Assembly: GCA_027622275.1 (NCBI GenBank)
Contig: JAQBZB010000001.1
Span: 1-64,000, forward strand
Direction of reading: 5' to 3'
DNA from: Planctomycetota bacterium
GTDB taxonomy: Bacteria; Planctomycetota; Planctomycetia; Pirellulales; Pirellulaceae
DNA length: 64,000 nt
Under the pieces are notes generated by a model, which made no database searches, was not told where the DNA came from, and worked only from the letters and a program-made list of their open reading frames with translations. Positions within the stretch are counted from its first letter, which is position 1. Every line of letters begins with the position of its first letter. Position numbers and translations under genes: made by a program. Positions 41,826-49,918 of this stretch are shown in pieces.

Positions 41826-42818
41826 TCAAGGAACAGGAACCGTGCTGAGAATCGTCGAGATGACTTGCTCGCTGTCGACTTGTTCGGCTTCCGCTTCGTA
41901 CGTCAAGATGACCCGATGCCGCAAGACGTCGTGGGCTACGTCTTTGACGTCTTGCGGAGTCACGTAACCGCGACCGCTGAGGAACGCGTTGGCGCGGGCG
42001 GCGAGTCCCAGGAAGATCGAAGCTCGCGGCGAGCCGCCGTATTCGATCAGCGGAGCCAGGTCTTTCATGCCGAACTTGGCGGGCGAGCGAGTCGATTGCA
42101 CGAGATTAATGATGTAGTCTTTTACTTGATCGTCGACGTAGATGCGGCACACGACTTCTTGCATCCGGGCGATGTCGGCCGGAGACATCACCGGTTTGAT
42201 CTTGTTCGAAGTCCCGTCGAGCGCCATGTCGAGAACTTTGCGTTCCTCCGCGAGCTTGGGATAGTCGATCTTCACCTTCAGCATGAACCGGTCGACTTGC
42301 GCCTCGGGCAGCGGGTAGGTCCCTTCTTGCTCGATCGGGTTCTGCGTGGCCATCACCAGGAACAAGCCTTCGAGCGGAAAGGTTTCGTCGCCGATCGTGA
42401 CTTGTTTCTCTTGCATCGCTTCGAGCAAGGCCGACTGGACTTTGGACGGAGCACGATTGATTTCGTCGGCCAAGATAAAGTTCGCAAAGATCGGCCCCTT
42501 GCGAGTCTGAAAGCCGCCAGCTCCCGGCATGTAGATCATGGTGCCGATCAAGTCGGCCGGCAGCAGGTCGGGCGTGAACTGGATGCGCTGAAAGCTCGTC
42601 GAGAGAGCGTCGGCGAGAGCTTTGATCGCAGTTGTCTTGGCGAGCCCCGGCACCCCTTCGAGCAACACATGCCCGTGCGTCAACATGCCGATTAACAGCC
42701 GCGAGAGCATTTGCTCCTGGCCGACGATGACTTTGTGCAGCTCGGCGTTGAGCCGATGCAGCAGTTCGGCCTGCTGAGCCACCTGATCCTTGATTTGCTG
42801 GACGTCAACCTGCACCAT
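41826..42818 (-). CDS. moxR: MoxR-family AAA+ ATPase
   Basis: The 330-residue product shows the AAA+ motifs: Walker A GVPGLAKT, Walker B FILADEINRAP, sensor 1 MATQNP, the Arg finger region EAQVDRFML and sensor 2 GGSPRAS. MoxR ATPases act as chaperones that assemble or activate VWA-domain proteins. It is the first gene of the Bat-type operon, with the DUF58 gene 19 bp downstream and two VWA proteins further on. The start is ATG at 42818; 220 bp separate it from the divergent sulfatase-like gene. Confidence 0.95.
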   Translation of the reverse strand: MVQVDVQQIKDQVAQQAELLHRLNAELHKVIVGQEQMLSRLLIGMLTHGHVLLEGVPGLAKTTAIKALADALSTSFQRIQFTPDLLPADLIGTMIYMPGAGGFQTRKGPIFANFILADEINRAPSKVQSALLEAMQEKQVTIGDETFPLEGLFLVMATQNPIEQEGTYPLPEAQVDRFMLKVKIDYPKLAEERKVLDMALDGTSNKIKPVMSPADIARMQEVVCRIYVDDQVKDYIINLVQSTRSPAKFGMKDLAPLIEYGGSPRASIFLGLAARANAFLSGRGYVTPQDVKDVAHDVLRHRVILTYEAEAEQVDSEQVISTILSTVPVP

Positions 42819-42994
42819 GCCACTCCGTTTTCAGGGTCGAGAATTTCCGCTTCCGTACGTGTCTGCTGATTCTTTGGGTCAACTTTTCTTCTGTCAAGGC
42901 CGAACCAACCCCGTCGAGCAGCGATCCGTCGTGGTGTAAGTTACGTGAATCGAAGGAAGTCAGGCTCGCTAGCCTCTGGAAAGGCTGACGTTTG

Positions 42995-43018
42995 GGACGG
43001 ACGAGGCGTCCATCCTAC
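42995..43018. repeat. Half copy of palindromic element GGACGGACGAGGCGTCC
   Basis: 24 bases identical to the right arm of the element at 19575-19635, 21 bp ahead of the sulfatase-like gene. No left arm is present, so this is a remnant or a differently paired copy. Confidence 0.85.
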
Positions 43019-43039
43019 ACGATCTAACGGGAGAACAAC

Positions 43040-44278
43040 TTGGACGAAGCTGCTTCACGCCCGCGAAACGCGCTCGTCGTCGTGATCGATCGGCTGGGTT
43101 CCGGGTTCCTCGGACCCTACGGCAACACATGGATCGAAACGCCGGCGATGAATCAGTTGGCCAGCGAGAGTGTCTTGTTCGAGAATGTGATTGCTGACTC
43201 GAACGATCTGACCTTGCTATACCGTTCCTACTGGAGCGGTGTCCATGCGATATGTCGTACGGATCGTCCAGAGGGTAGTCTGGCGAAGCTGATCGAGCGA
43301 GGTGGCTGGCACGCGACGCTGATCACCGACGACGAGTTGCTGCTGCGGCATCCGCTGGCCGAAGACTTCGGGGCGCACGTCTCGTTGGCTCAAGCGGCAC
43401 CCGACCGATTGGCGGCGTCGATCGAAGAAACTCGCTTCGCGCAGCTTACGCTGGCGGCCATCGAGTGGTTGGCCGACGCGACGGAACCGGGCTTGTTGTG
43501 GCTGCATGCACGGGGCATGAACGGCCCGTGGGATGCCCCCCAGGAACTCGCTGAACAGTTTCGCGACGAAGACGATCCGGCAGCATACTCCGACATGATC
43601 CCACCTCAGCTCACACTTGGAAGTGACCACGATCCGGACGACATCCTGCGTGTGATGCACGCCTACGCGGCACAGATTTCAGTGCTTGATACCTGTGTTG
43701 GGTCGTTGCTCGATGCCATCGAACAGCATCCGCTGGCTGACGGGACATTGGTCGTCCTGACTTCGCCGCGTGGTTATCCGCTTGGCGAACATGGTCAAAT
43801 CGGAGCGGGCCAGCGCGACTTGTTCGGCGAGACGCTGAATGTCCCGCTGTTGATTCGGCATCCGGATCAGCAAGCAGCGTGCATGAGGCTCGATTCGCTA
43901 GCACAACCAAGTGATCTCTACGCGACACTGGCACGCTGGTTTGGCGTGAGCGATGTGGCCCGGTCAACGACCGGACACGATCTCTTGGAGTTGTCGACGA
44001 ACGAACGGGCCTGGAAACGGGAAGCTGCGTTCGCCGTCGGACGCGATGAGCGAGCCGTGAGGACGCCGGCTTGGCTGCTGCACGTTGATGGAAACGCCGC
44101 AAAGTCCCTTTATGCCAAGCCCGATGATCACTGGGAGTCGAACGAGGTGGCAGATCGTTGCGGTGAAGTGCCTGATCAACTTGCCGCATTGATCGACGAG
44201 TTTGAGGAATTGGTGAATCAGGGCGATCTAGTCCAGCTAGCACCGCTATCGCGCGAGTTGGTGGAGGGCATCGAATAA
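43040..44278 (+). CDS. Sulfatase-fold protein lacking active-site residues
   Basis: The 412-residue product has the overall order of the alkaline-phosphatase/sulfatase fold: NALVVVIDRLGSGFLGPYGNTWIETPAMNQLASESVLFENV, then LLWLHARGMNGPWDAP, then a C-terminal LGEHGQIGAGQRDLFGETLNVPLLIRHP. However, the C/S-x-P-x-R formylglycine motif expected near residue 58 is replaced by LTLLYRSYWSG. The metal-binding DH of TSDHG is PR (TSPRG, residues 241-245), and the first metal Asp pair (DD) is ID-R. I infer a non-catalytic or highly divergent member. It starts at TTG, with GGGAG a few bases upstream. There is no signal peptide, unlike most sulfatases. Confidence 0.88.
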   Translation: MDEAASRPRNALVVVIDRLGSGFLGPYGNTWIETPAMNQLASESVLFENVIADSNDLTLLYRSYWSGVHAICRTDRPEGSLAKLIERGGWHATLITDDELLLRHPLAEDFGAHVSLAQAAPDRLAASIEETRFAQLTLAAIEWLADATEPGLLWLHARGMNGPWDAPQELAEQFRDEDDPAAYSDMIPPQLTLGSDHDPDDILRVMHAYAAQISVLDTCVGSLLDAIEQHPLADGTLVVLTSPRGYPLGEHGQIGAGQRDLFGETLNVPLLIRHPDQQAACMRLDSLAQPSDLYATLARWFGVSDVARSTTGHDLLELSTNERAWKREAAFAVGRDERAVRTPAWLLHVDGNAAKSLYAKPDDHWESNEVADRCGEVPDQLAALIDEFEELVNQGDLVQLAPLSRELVEGIE

Positions 44279-44336
44279 GAACGGGGTGGTTTGAATTCGC
44301 GAGACGTGTGTATACTCCCGCCCCTTCGCTTTGTAG

Positions 44337-44407
44337 GTAGCGGTGGCTTCCAGCCGCCGCGTCCCGCCGAGGCAAGGCGGTTTGCGGCGGCTGGAAGCCA
44401 CCGCTAC
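44337..44407. repeat. Palindromic element GTGGCTTCCAGCCGCC, copy 2
   Basis: A perfect 24-bp inverted repeat (44337-44360 with 44384-44407) around a 23-base spacer, same family as 32644-32698. It lies between the sulfatase-like gene and the next gene on the same strand. Confidence 0.9.
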
Positions 44408-44472
44408 TGTTGTCCTGTGAGAAGTCTCGCCGAGATCGCTCAAACTAGACGTGTCATCTCGTTGGGTATGCC

Positions 44473-47400
44473 ATGGTCGGACACGGAAGTCCGCAGAAGG
44501 CCCCAAAACCAACTGCAACAAGCTGTCGCACGGTACCGCAAGGGCTGTGGCGCTGTCTCGCGGAACTGATCGATCGGCCGCGGATCGCGCTGGCGCTGTG
44601 CGCTGTCTTTCTGCTGGGCCTTTGCCAGTCCGATACCAACGCCATCGGCGCGGAGCTTGACCTTCGTCTTCGAATCACGTGGGGCGAGGTAACACAGCGT
44701 CATTGGAACGGCCTCCTTCAATTATCTGACGGCACCTTCTCAGAGATTCGCCGGCTGGGGCTCGAAGCCAATGCCCCGACTGCCGTAACGAACCTGGGCG
44801 GCTCGCTCCGGATCTGGCAACCGTCGCCCGTTTTCTTCGATGGGATCGACGTGCGCGTCTTGGCGTCAGACACTGCGACGCTGACGATCGTGCTGCAACC
44901 GGATCGCAACACGAACGAAGAAGAGACCGTCACGCTGTCGCTTGCCGACTTTGCGGGAAACCTCAAGCATTCGACGACCAGCCGCTTGGACGATCAACAG
45001 AACCGGCTGACGGTTCGCCGCGCGCCGGGGGATCATCTGCGTGTCACGACCGATCGCGATTCGTTCGTGTTCTCGCCGGGCGAGACCTGGTCGTTCGACG
45101 TCCAGCCTTATCGGTTGACGCCGAACGCGGACTTGCGATGCACGCTTCAGTTGGTCGATACTCGTTCGCGCGATGAGCGGTGGTCAGACCACTTCGATGT
45201 CGAAACCGATGCCAGCGGCAGTCTGCCTGCGAGTCGACCGTTCAAGATTTCGCTCCCGCTTGTCGAGGGCTCCTACGAACTGGTGGCGACGCTCCGCGAG
45301 CGAAAGATCACGGCTCCTCTGTTGGTTCAATCGTTCCGCGAGCGCCGGTTTTCGCCGCCGGTCGTCTGTGAACGGAAGGTCCAGCTGGTCGTCGTCGGCA
45401 CGAAGCCCGCGCCGATCGATCACGCCGCGTGGCGCGAAGTCGACGACGTTCAACCCGGCAACGACAAGTGGTGGGAACGATGGTCGTGGCTGCCTCAGAT
45501 CAAACTTGCCGGCGAATCGCAAGGTCCATTGGATAACGGACTCGTTTCGTTACGCGAACATCTGGGCCAGCAGATCACGGAGCTTGCGCCGGGTGGTTGG
45601 CAAGCCGCGCCGCTGCCGATCTCCCGGATCGGGACTCCGCATCTGTTGGAGGTCGAGTATCCCAACGATACGCCGCAGACATTGGCAATCAGCGTGCTGG
45701 AAACAAACGCGGCGGGGATGGTGACGCCGTTGGGTTTGGATTCGGGAGTGGACGTCGTTCGATCACCGGCTCCCTCGACACCCGGCATCGAGAAGCATCG
45801 CTTGATCTTCTGGCCCAAGACAAAGACACCTTGGCTGTTGCTCTCGAATCGACGAGACGGCAAGCCCGCGGCGTTCGGCAAGATTCGCGTGTTGGCCGGC
45901 CCGGCACAACTGCCACCGGCCGCGATCGACCGGGCACCCATCGACGTGCGACTGCTGTCGGCTTACTACGACAAGCCGCTGTTCCCCGAAAACTTTTCCG
46001 CGCCCGAGTCGCTCGACGAATCGACACAACAAAGTCTTGGCGACTGGAACACGTTCTATACCGGCGGTGTCCGGTTGGTCGAGTATTTGAAACACGTTGG
46101 CTACAACAGCGCGATCATTTCGGTGTCCCGCGACGGCGCGACGATCTATCCATCGCGGCTGCTCGACAGCACGCCGCGGTACGATTCGGGAGCCCTCTTC
46201 GTCAGCGGGCAAGACCTGCAACAGAAGGACGTGTTGGAGATGCTGTTCCGGCTGTTCGACCGTGAGCAGCTGCAACTGATTCCTTCGTTTCATTTCGCGA
46301 CACCTCTGGCCGAACTCGACAAACTGCAACAAAACCCTGGAGCGGCCGCGAACGGGATTGAGCTGCTGGGATACGATGGCCGGTCGTGGCCGGATCGCTT
46401 CGGTACGAATCGAGGCCAAGCGCCGTACTACAACCCACTCGATCCGCGCGTGCAAAAAGCGATACGTCGGGTGATCGGCGAAGTTGTCGATCGGTACGCG
46501 CATCACAGTTCGTTTGCGGGCGTGTCGCTGCAGATGGGTCCGGACACCTTCGTCCAGCTGCCGGGAACGGCCTGGGGCAACGACGACCGCACGGTCGCTC
46601 GTTTCAAAACGGAGACGAAGAGCGAAGTGCCTGGGGACGGCCCATCGCGTTACCGCGATCGGGCGAAGTTTCTCACCGGGGTGGGACGAAAGTTGTGGCT
46701 CGATTGGCGGGCCGAGAAGTTGGCGGAGTTCTATGCCGACATTCAAGGCGACGTTGCTCGAGCGCGCCCGGATTCAAAGCTCTATCTGGCGACCTCGGGG
46801 CTGCTTGCCAGTTCGCTCGTCAAAGACGAAATGCAACCGCGGTTGCCATTGCGCAGCGACATGGCCGATACGCTGTTACAGTTAGGACTCGATGCAAAGC
46901 TGCTTCAGGATAATGTTCACATCGTCCCGCTGCGGCCTCAACGTATCAAGCCGTTGACCGCGCTGGCCGATCAGGCCGTCGATCTTCAGCTGCGAGATTC
47001 CGCGGCGGTCGATTCCTTGTTTGAAGGCGGAACGTTTTCCGGATCGCTGAACTATCACGAGCCGCTGACGTTCGCCCTGCCGTCGTTTGATCGTGTCAGC
47101 CCCTTCGGCCCCGACAAGACTCGTATCTGGTTCGCGGCGCATATCCCGTCGAATGGCTTTCACGCCCGCTCGCAATTCATCCACAATCTGGCGGCGTTCG
47201 ACGCGCAACTCATCGCCGAAGGCGGATGGATGCTTCCCTTGGGACAAGAAGATTCGCTGCGCAAACAGTTCGCCGCGTATCGGCAGCTACCCGCGCAACG
47301 GTTCGAGACCGTCGCGCCCCGGTCGCCGGAAGCGCAAGCTTCTTCGCTGGTGATTCGCAAGTCGACGGTCGGCGGGCGAACCTACTTCTATGTTGTCAAC

Positions 47401-48462
47401 GATGCGCCCTGGGCGGCGACCGCGGACATTGATCTGCAACTGCCGCGAGATGGAATGATTCAGCAATTCGGGAAAGATCGACCCGATCAGCCGCGCGTTG
47501 CCAACAGCGGACAGGTATGGACATTGGAGCTGGAGCCGTATGACCTGGTCGCCGGCTACTTCACGGACACATCAACCAGCATTTCCGATTGGCGAGTCCG
47601 CTTCGACCGAGTGATTACGGCGGAACTGACGACGCTTGTCCAGGAAGTGAAGTCGCGCGTTAACGAACTTCGAACTCGAGAACCGATGCAGGTGGTAGCG
47701 AATCCCGGCTTTGAACAATCGACCCCGATGGGCGAACCGGCCGAATGGATCTTTTCACGCGGGCCGGGTGTTGCAGTAGAAGTTTCCGACGAGGAACCGC
47801 GCACGGGCAAGCGATCGTTGCACATGAAAGTGACCGATCGAGACGCGGTAGCATGGATTCGCAATCGCGAGTTTCCCGCACCCAAGACGGGGCGGTTGTC
47901 GCTGTTGGCCTGGGTCCGCACGAAGGACGAGACGAAACAGCCACAGTTGCGTTTGGCGATCGATACGGGACGCGGCTATTACAACTTTGTGGTGCTCGGC
48001 AAGGAACTCGACCGCGAGCAAATCAACGAGAAGCTGGGGCAGGTGTGGCCTGAGCCGCCGTACATGTTCCACTGCGACAACTTGCCGACCGATCTCGAGA
48101 GCGTCGCGATTGGCTTCGATCTTGTCGGGGAGGGTGAAGTGTGGATCGATGACATCGAGGTCTACGACTTGTATTTCTTCCCCACGGAAGTGAACGAGCT
48201 GCTGAAGAACGTCGCGACCGCTCATTTCCAATTGGATGAAGGGCGTGTCGCCGATTGCGAGCGGTTTCTGGACGGGTACTGGCCGCGATTCGTGATCGAA
48301 CACGTTCCGCCGGCTCGGATCGCTCAACTGCCTCGGCCCAACGCGGCACGCCGCTCGGCGGAGCCGACCAGCAGCGCGCCCGCACGTCCCGCCGAAGCCG
48401 AGCCGTCTGGTTTGAAGCGATATATTCCGAAGCTGCCGTTCAAGCTGCCGTTCTCGGATTAG
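44473..48462 (+). CDS. Large secreted protein with glycoside-hydrolase-like (GHL10-type) region
   Basis: A 1329-residue protein with one N-terminal hydrophobic segment (IALALCAVFLLGLCQ, about 38-54), serving as signal or anchor. Residues 60-480 are beta-rich domains. The middle (about 510-1000) resembles family-10-like glycoside hydrolase barrels: GGVRLVEYLKHVGYNSAIISVSRDGATIYPS, YYNPLDPRVQKAIRRVIGEVVDRYAHHSSFAGVSLQMG and LWFDWR-like LWLDWRAEKLAEFY. A carbohydrate-binding-like jelly roll follows (about 1075-1240, VVANPGFEQSTPMGEPAEW). The tail is Pro/Ala-rich and basic. A proposed function is a polysaccharide-acting surface enzyme; catalytic residues cannot be assigned. It is 194 bp from the sulfatase-like gene, with a palindrome between. 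Confidence 0.82.
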   Translation: MVGHGSPQKAPKPTATSCRTVPQGLWRCLAELIDRPRIALALCAVFLLGLCQSDTNAIGAELDLRLRITWGEVTQRHWNGLLQLSDGTFSEIRRLGLEANAPTAVTNLGGSLRIWQPSPVFFDGIDVRVLASDTATLTIVLQPDRNTNEEETVTLSLADFAGNLKHSTTSRLDDQQNRLTVRRAPGDHLRVTTDRDSFVFSPGETWSFDVQPYRLTPNADLRCTLQLVDTRSRDERWSDHFDVETDASGSLPASRPFKISLPLVEGSYELVATLRERKITAPLLVQSFRERRFSPPVVCERKVQLVVVGTKPAPIDHAAWREVDDVQPGNDKWWERWSWLPQIKLAGESQGPLDNGLVSLREHLGQQITELAPGGWQAAPLPISRIGTPHLLEVEYPNDTPQTLAISVLETNAAGMVTPLGLDSGVDVVRSPAPSTPGIEKHRLIFWPKTKTPWLLLSNRRDGKPAAFGKIRVLAGPAQLPPAAIDRAPIDVRLLSAYYDKPLFPENFSAPESLDESTQQSLGDWNTFYTGGVRLVEYLKHVGYNSAIISVSRDGATIYPSRLLDSTPRYDSGALFVSGQDLQQKDVLEMLFRLFDREQLQLIPSFHFATPLAELDKLQQNPGAAANGIELLGYDGRSWPDRFGTNRGQAPYYNPLDPRVQKAIRRVIGEVVDRYAHHSSFAGVSLQMGPDTFVQLPGTAWGNDDRTVARFKTETKSEVPGDGPSRYRDRAKFLTGVGRKLWLDWRAEKLAEFYADIQGDVARARPDSKLYLATSGLLASSLVKDEMQPRLPLRSDMADTLLQLGLDAKLLQDNVHIVPLRPQRIKPLTALADQAVDLQLRDSAAVDSLFEGGTFSGSLNYHEPLTFALPSFDRVSPFGPDKTRIWFAAHIPSNGFHARSQFIHNLAAFDAQLIAEGGWMLPLGQEDSLRKQFAAYRQLPAQRFETVAPRSPEAQASSLVIRKSTVGGRTYFYVVNDAPWAATADIDLQLPRDGMIQQFGKDRPDQPRVANSGQVWTLELEPYDLVAGYFTDTSTSISDWRVRFDRVITAELTTLVQEVKSRVNELRTREPMQVVANPGFEQSTPMGEPAEWIFSRGPGVAVEVSDEEPRTGKRSLHMKVTDRDAVAWIRNREFPAPKTGRLSLLAWVRTKDETKQPQLRLAIDTGRGYYNFVVLGKELDREQINEKLGQVWPEPPYMFHCDNLPTDLESVAIGFDLVGEGEVWIDDIEVYDLYFFPTEVNELLKNVATAHFQLDEGRVADCERFLDGYWPRFVIEHVPPARIAQLPRPNAARRSAEPTSSAPARPAEAEPSGLKRYIPKLPFKLPFSD

Positions 48463-48507
48463 AACGTGCGCCAGCTCGGGATCAGGCTGGTGTTGCCAAT
48501 CGGTCGT

Positions 48508-48852
48508 TTATCCGGGCGGCCATTCGAGTTGCCTGCCGCCAAGCAAGTGGAAGTGCAAATGATCCACGGCTTGCCCGCCGTCGGCTCCGCAATTCACCAC
48601 GACTCGATAACCGTTTTCCAAGGCGAGTTGCTTCGCGAGGTCTCGGATCACCAGGTACAGGTGCCCGATCAAGGCCTGATCCTCATCGGCGATCGTGGCG
48701 ACGGACACAATCTCCTTCTTAGGGATCACCAAGACATGCGTCGGGGCCTGCGGCGAGATATCGCGGAACGCGAGGCACAAGTCATCCTCGTAAATGATGT
48801 CGGCGGGGATCTCCTGGTCGATAATCCGTTTGAAAATGGTCTTCTCGTTCAT
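48508..48852 (-). CDS. HIT-family (HINT-type) hydrolase
   Basis: A 114-residue histidine-triad nucleotide-binding protein. HINT proteins hydrolyse AMP-linked phosphoramidates. The triad is [10 protein letters not shown] near the C-terminus. [42 protein letters not shown] and [20 protein letters not shown] are typical of the HINT branch. It is complete. It is convergent to the large secreted protein gene, with only 45 bp between. Confidence 0.95.
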   Translation of the reverse strand: MNEKTIFKRIIDQEIPADIIYEDDLCLAFRDISPQAPTHVLVIPKKEIVSVATIADEDQALIGHLYLVIRDLAKQLALENGYRVVVNCGADGGQAVDHLHFHLLGGRQLEWPPG

Positions 48853-49280
48853 TCTTTGGCCTCATCATGTTCGATACGATCAATGCAGCATACAACCCGT
48901 CTCGGCACTGTCGAGCGGTCTGAACGGAACGATCGATCGTCATGCGAATCCTAGCCCTCAACCCCTGATCGCGGTGGCAGCCACCAAGCATTTCTTGATG
49001 GGTGGATTGCGCACAGTCGACACGGCATTGATGTCTTGGTTGACCAAACATTGTCCGCATGTCAGGATATACTGCACCGCCTCATGAGTGCTTCGTTTAA
49101 CGGCAAGCCGTAGGCGTCGACCCGACGCACACAACGTTCGCCTACGGCTTGCCGTTAAACGACGCATGCGTCATCAATCCTGCGGTGCGCTATAACCAAC
49201 ATGCCGCTCGCACGCATCCTTTTTCAAATCAGCCGGGCGATCGCCACTCTTCATTCGATTCCTAGACCGAGGAGCTTCGT
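48853..49280. other. Intergenic region without a gene
   Basis: 428 bp between divergent genes. It contains the palindromic element at 49094-49161. The remaining sequence has no coding frame with family character. It presumably carries promoters for the HIT gene and the lipoprotein gene, but no confident boxes were found. Confidence 0.6.
49094..49161. repeat. Palindromic element CGTTTAACGGCAAGCCG
   Basis: A perfect 23-bp inverted repeat (49094-49116 with 49139-49161) around a 22-base spacer, in the divergent region ahead of the lipoprotein gene. No other copy is in this window. Confidence 0.9.
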
Positions 49281-49859
49281 ATGTCGCATGTTCATCATAC
49301 TCGGGTGACGATCTTGATCTTTGCCGTTATCGCGGCGGGCTGTAGCAAGGAAGACTTGACCGGCGCGTTCGACAAAGCGAAGAACGCCGTGGCGGATACC
49401 TCCCAAGCCGTTCAAGACAAGATGGAGACAACAACGGACCAGGTTCAAGAGAAATTGAATCTGGCGGGCAGCATCGAACTGACGGCGGGTGAGCCGATTA
49501 AGACCGACGCCTGCTACGTGCGTTTCATGCCTCAAGGAGCAGGGCGACCGGCTGTTCTTCAACTGCAAAGCTACCGTGACGCGGATCGTGAGTCGTTTCC
49601 GTCGGTCTTCCTGCAGGCGCAGGTCCAAGCCAATTCGCTGGCGGAACTGGTCGGCGAGCCACTCTCTGCTCGCATGTTCGTGCAACGCGAAGCCCAAGGT
49701 CCGGTTCTGTTCTCGGAAATCTCGACTCCGATCGAATTCAAGATCACGTCGATTGAGGAACAACTTGTGTCCGCGGAGTTAACCAGCGCCAAGCTGCGGG
49801 AAACGACGACCGGTGCCAAGATCCAAGTGACCGGCAAGCTGACGGCCGTATTCGAATAG
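49281..49859 (+). CDS. Lipoprotein of unknown function
   Basis: A 192-residue protein with a lipobox, LIFAVIAAGC, giving a lipidated N-terminal Cys at about residue 21. A short amphipathic helical segment follows (EDLTGAFDKAKNAVADTSQAVQDKMETTTDQVQEKLN). The remainder is beta-rich (SIELTAGEPIKTDACYVRFMPQGAGRPAVLQLQSYRDADRESFPSVFLQAQV) with one further Cys. I recognise no family. It lies 59 bp ahead of the next secreted-protein gene on the same strand, so the two may be co-transcribed and work together at the outer or inner membrane. Confidence 0.82.
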   Translation: MSHVHHTRVTILIFAVIAAGCSKEDLTGAFDKAKNAVADTSQAVQDKMETTTDQVQEKLNLAGSIELTAGEPIKTDACYVRFMPQGAGRPAVLQLQSYRDADRESFPSVFLQAQVQANSLAELVGEPLSARMFVQREAQGPVLFSEISTPIEFKITSIEEQLVSAELTSAKLRETTTGAKIQVTGKLTAVFE

Positions 49860-49918
49860 TAGCTCGAGGGCCACCTTGATCGGGTGTTATCGAAACTAGA
49901 CTCTGACTTGGAGAGACA

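Noticed and set aside
43040-44278. Active sulfatase
   Set aside because: The formylglycine motif and two metal-ligand positions are missing, so activity should not be assigned.
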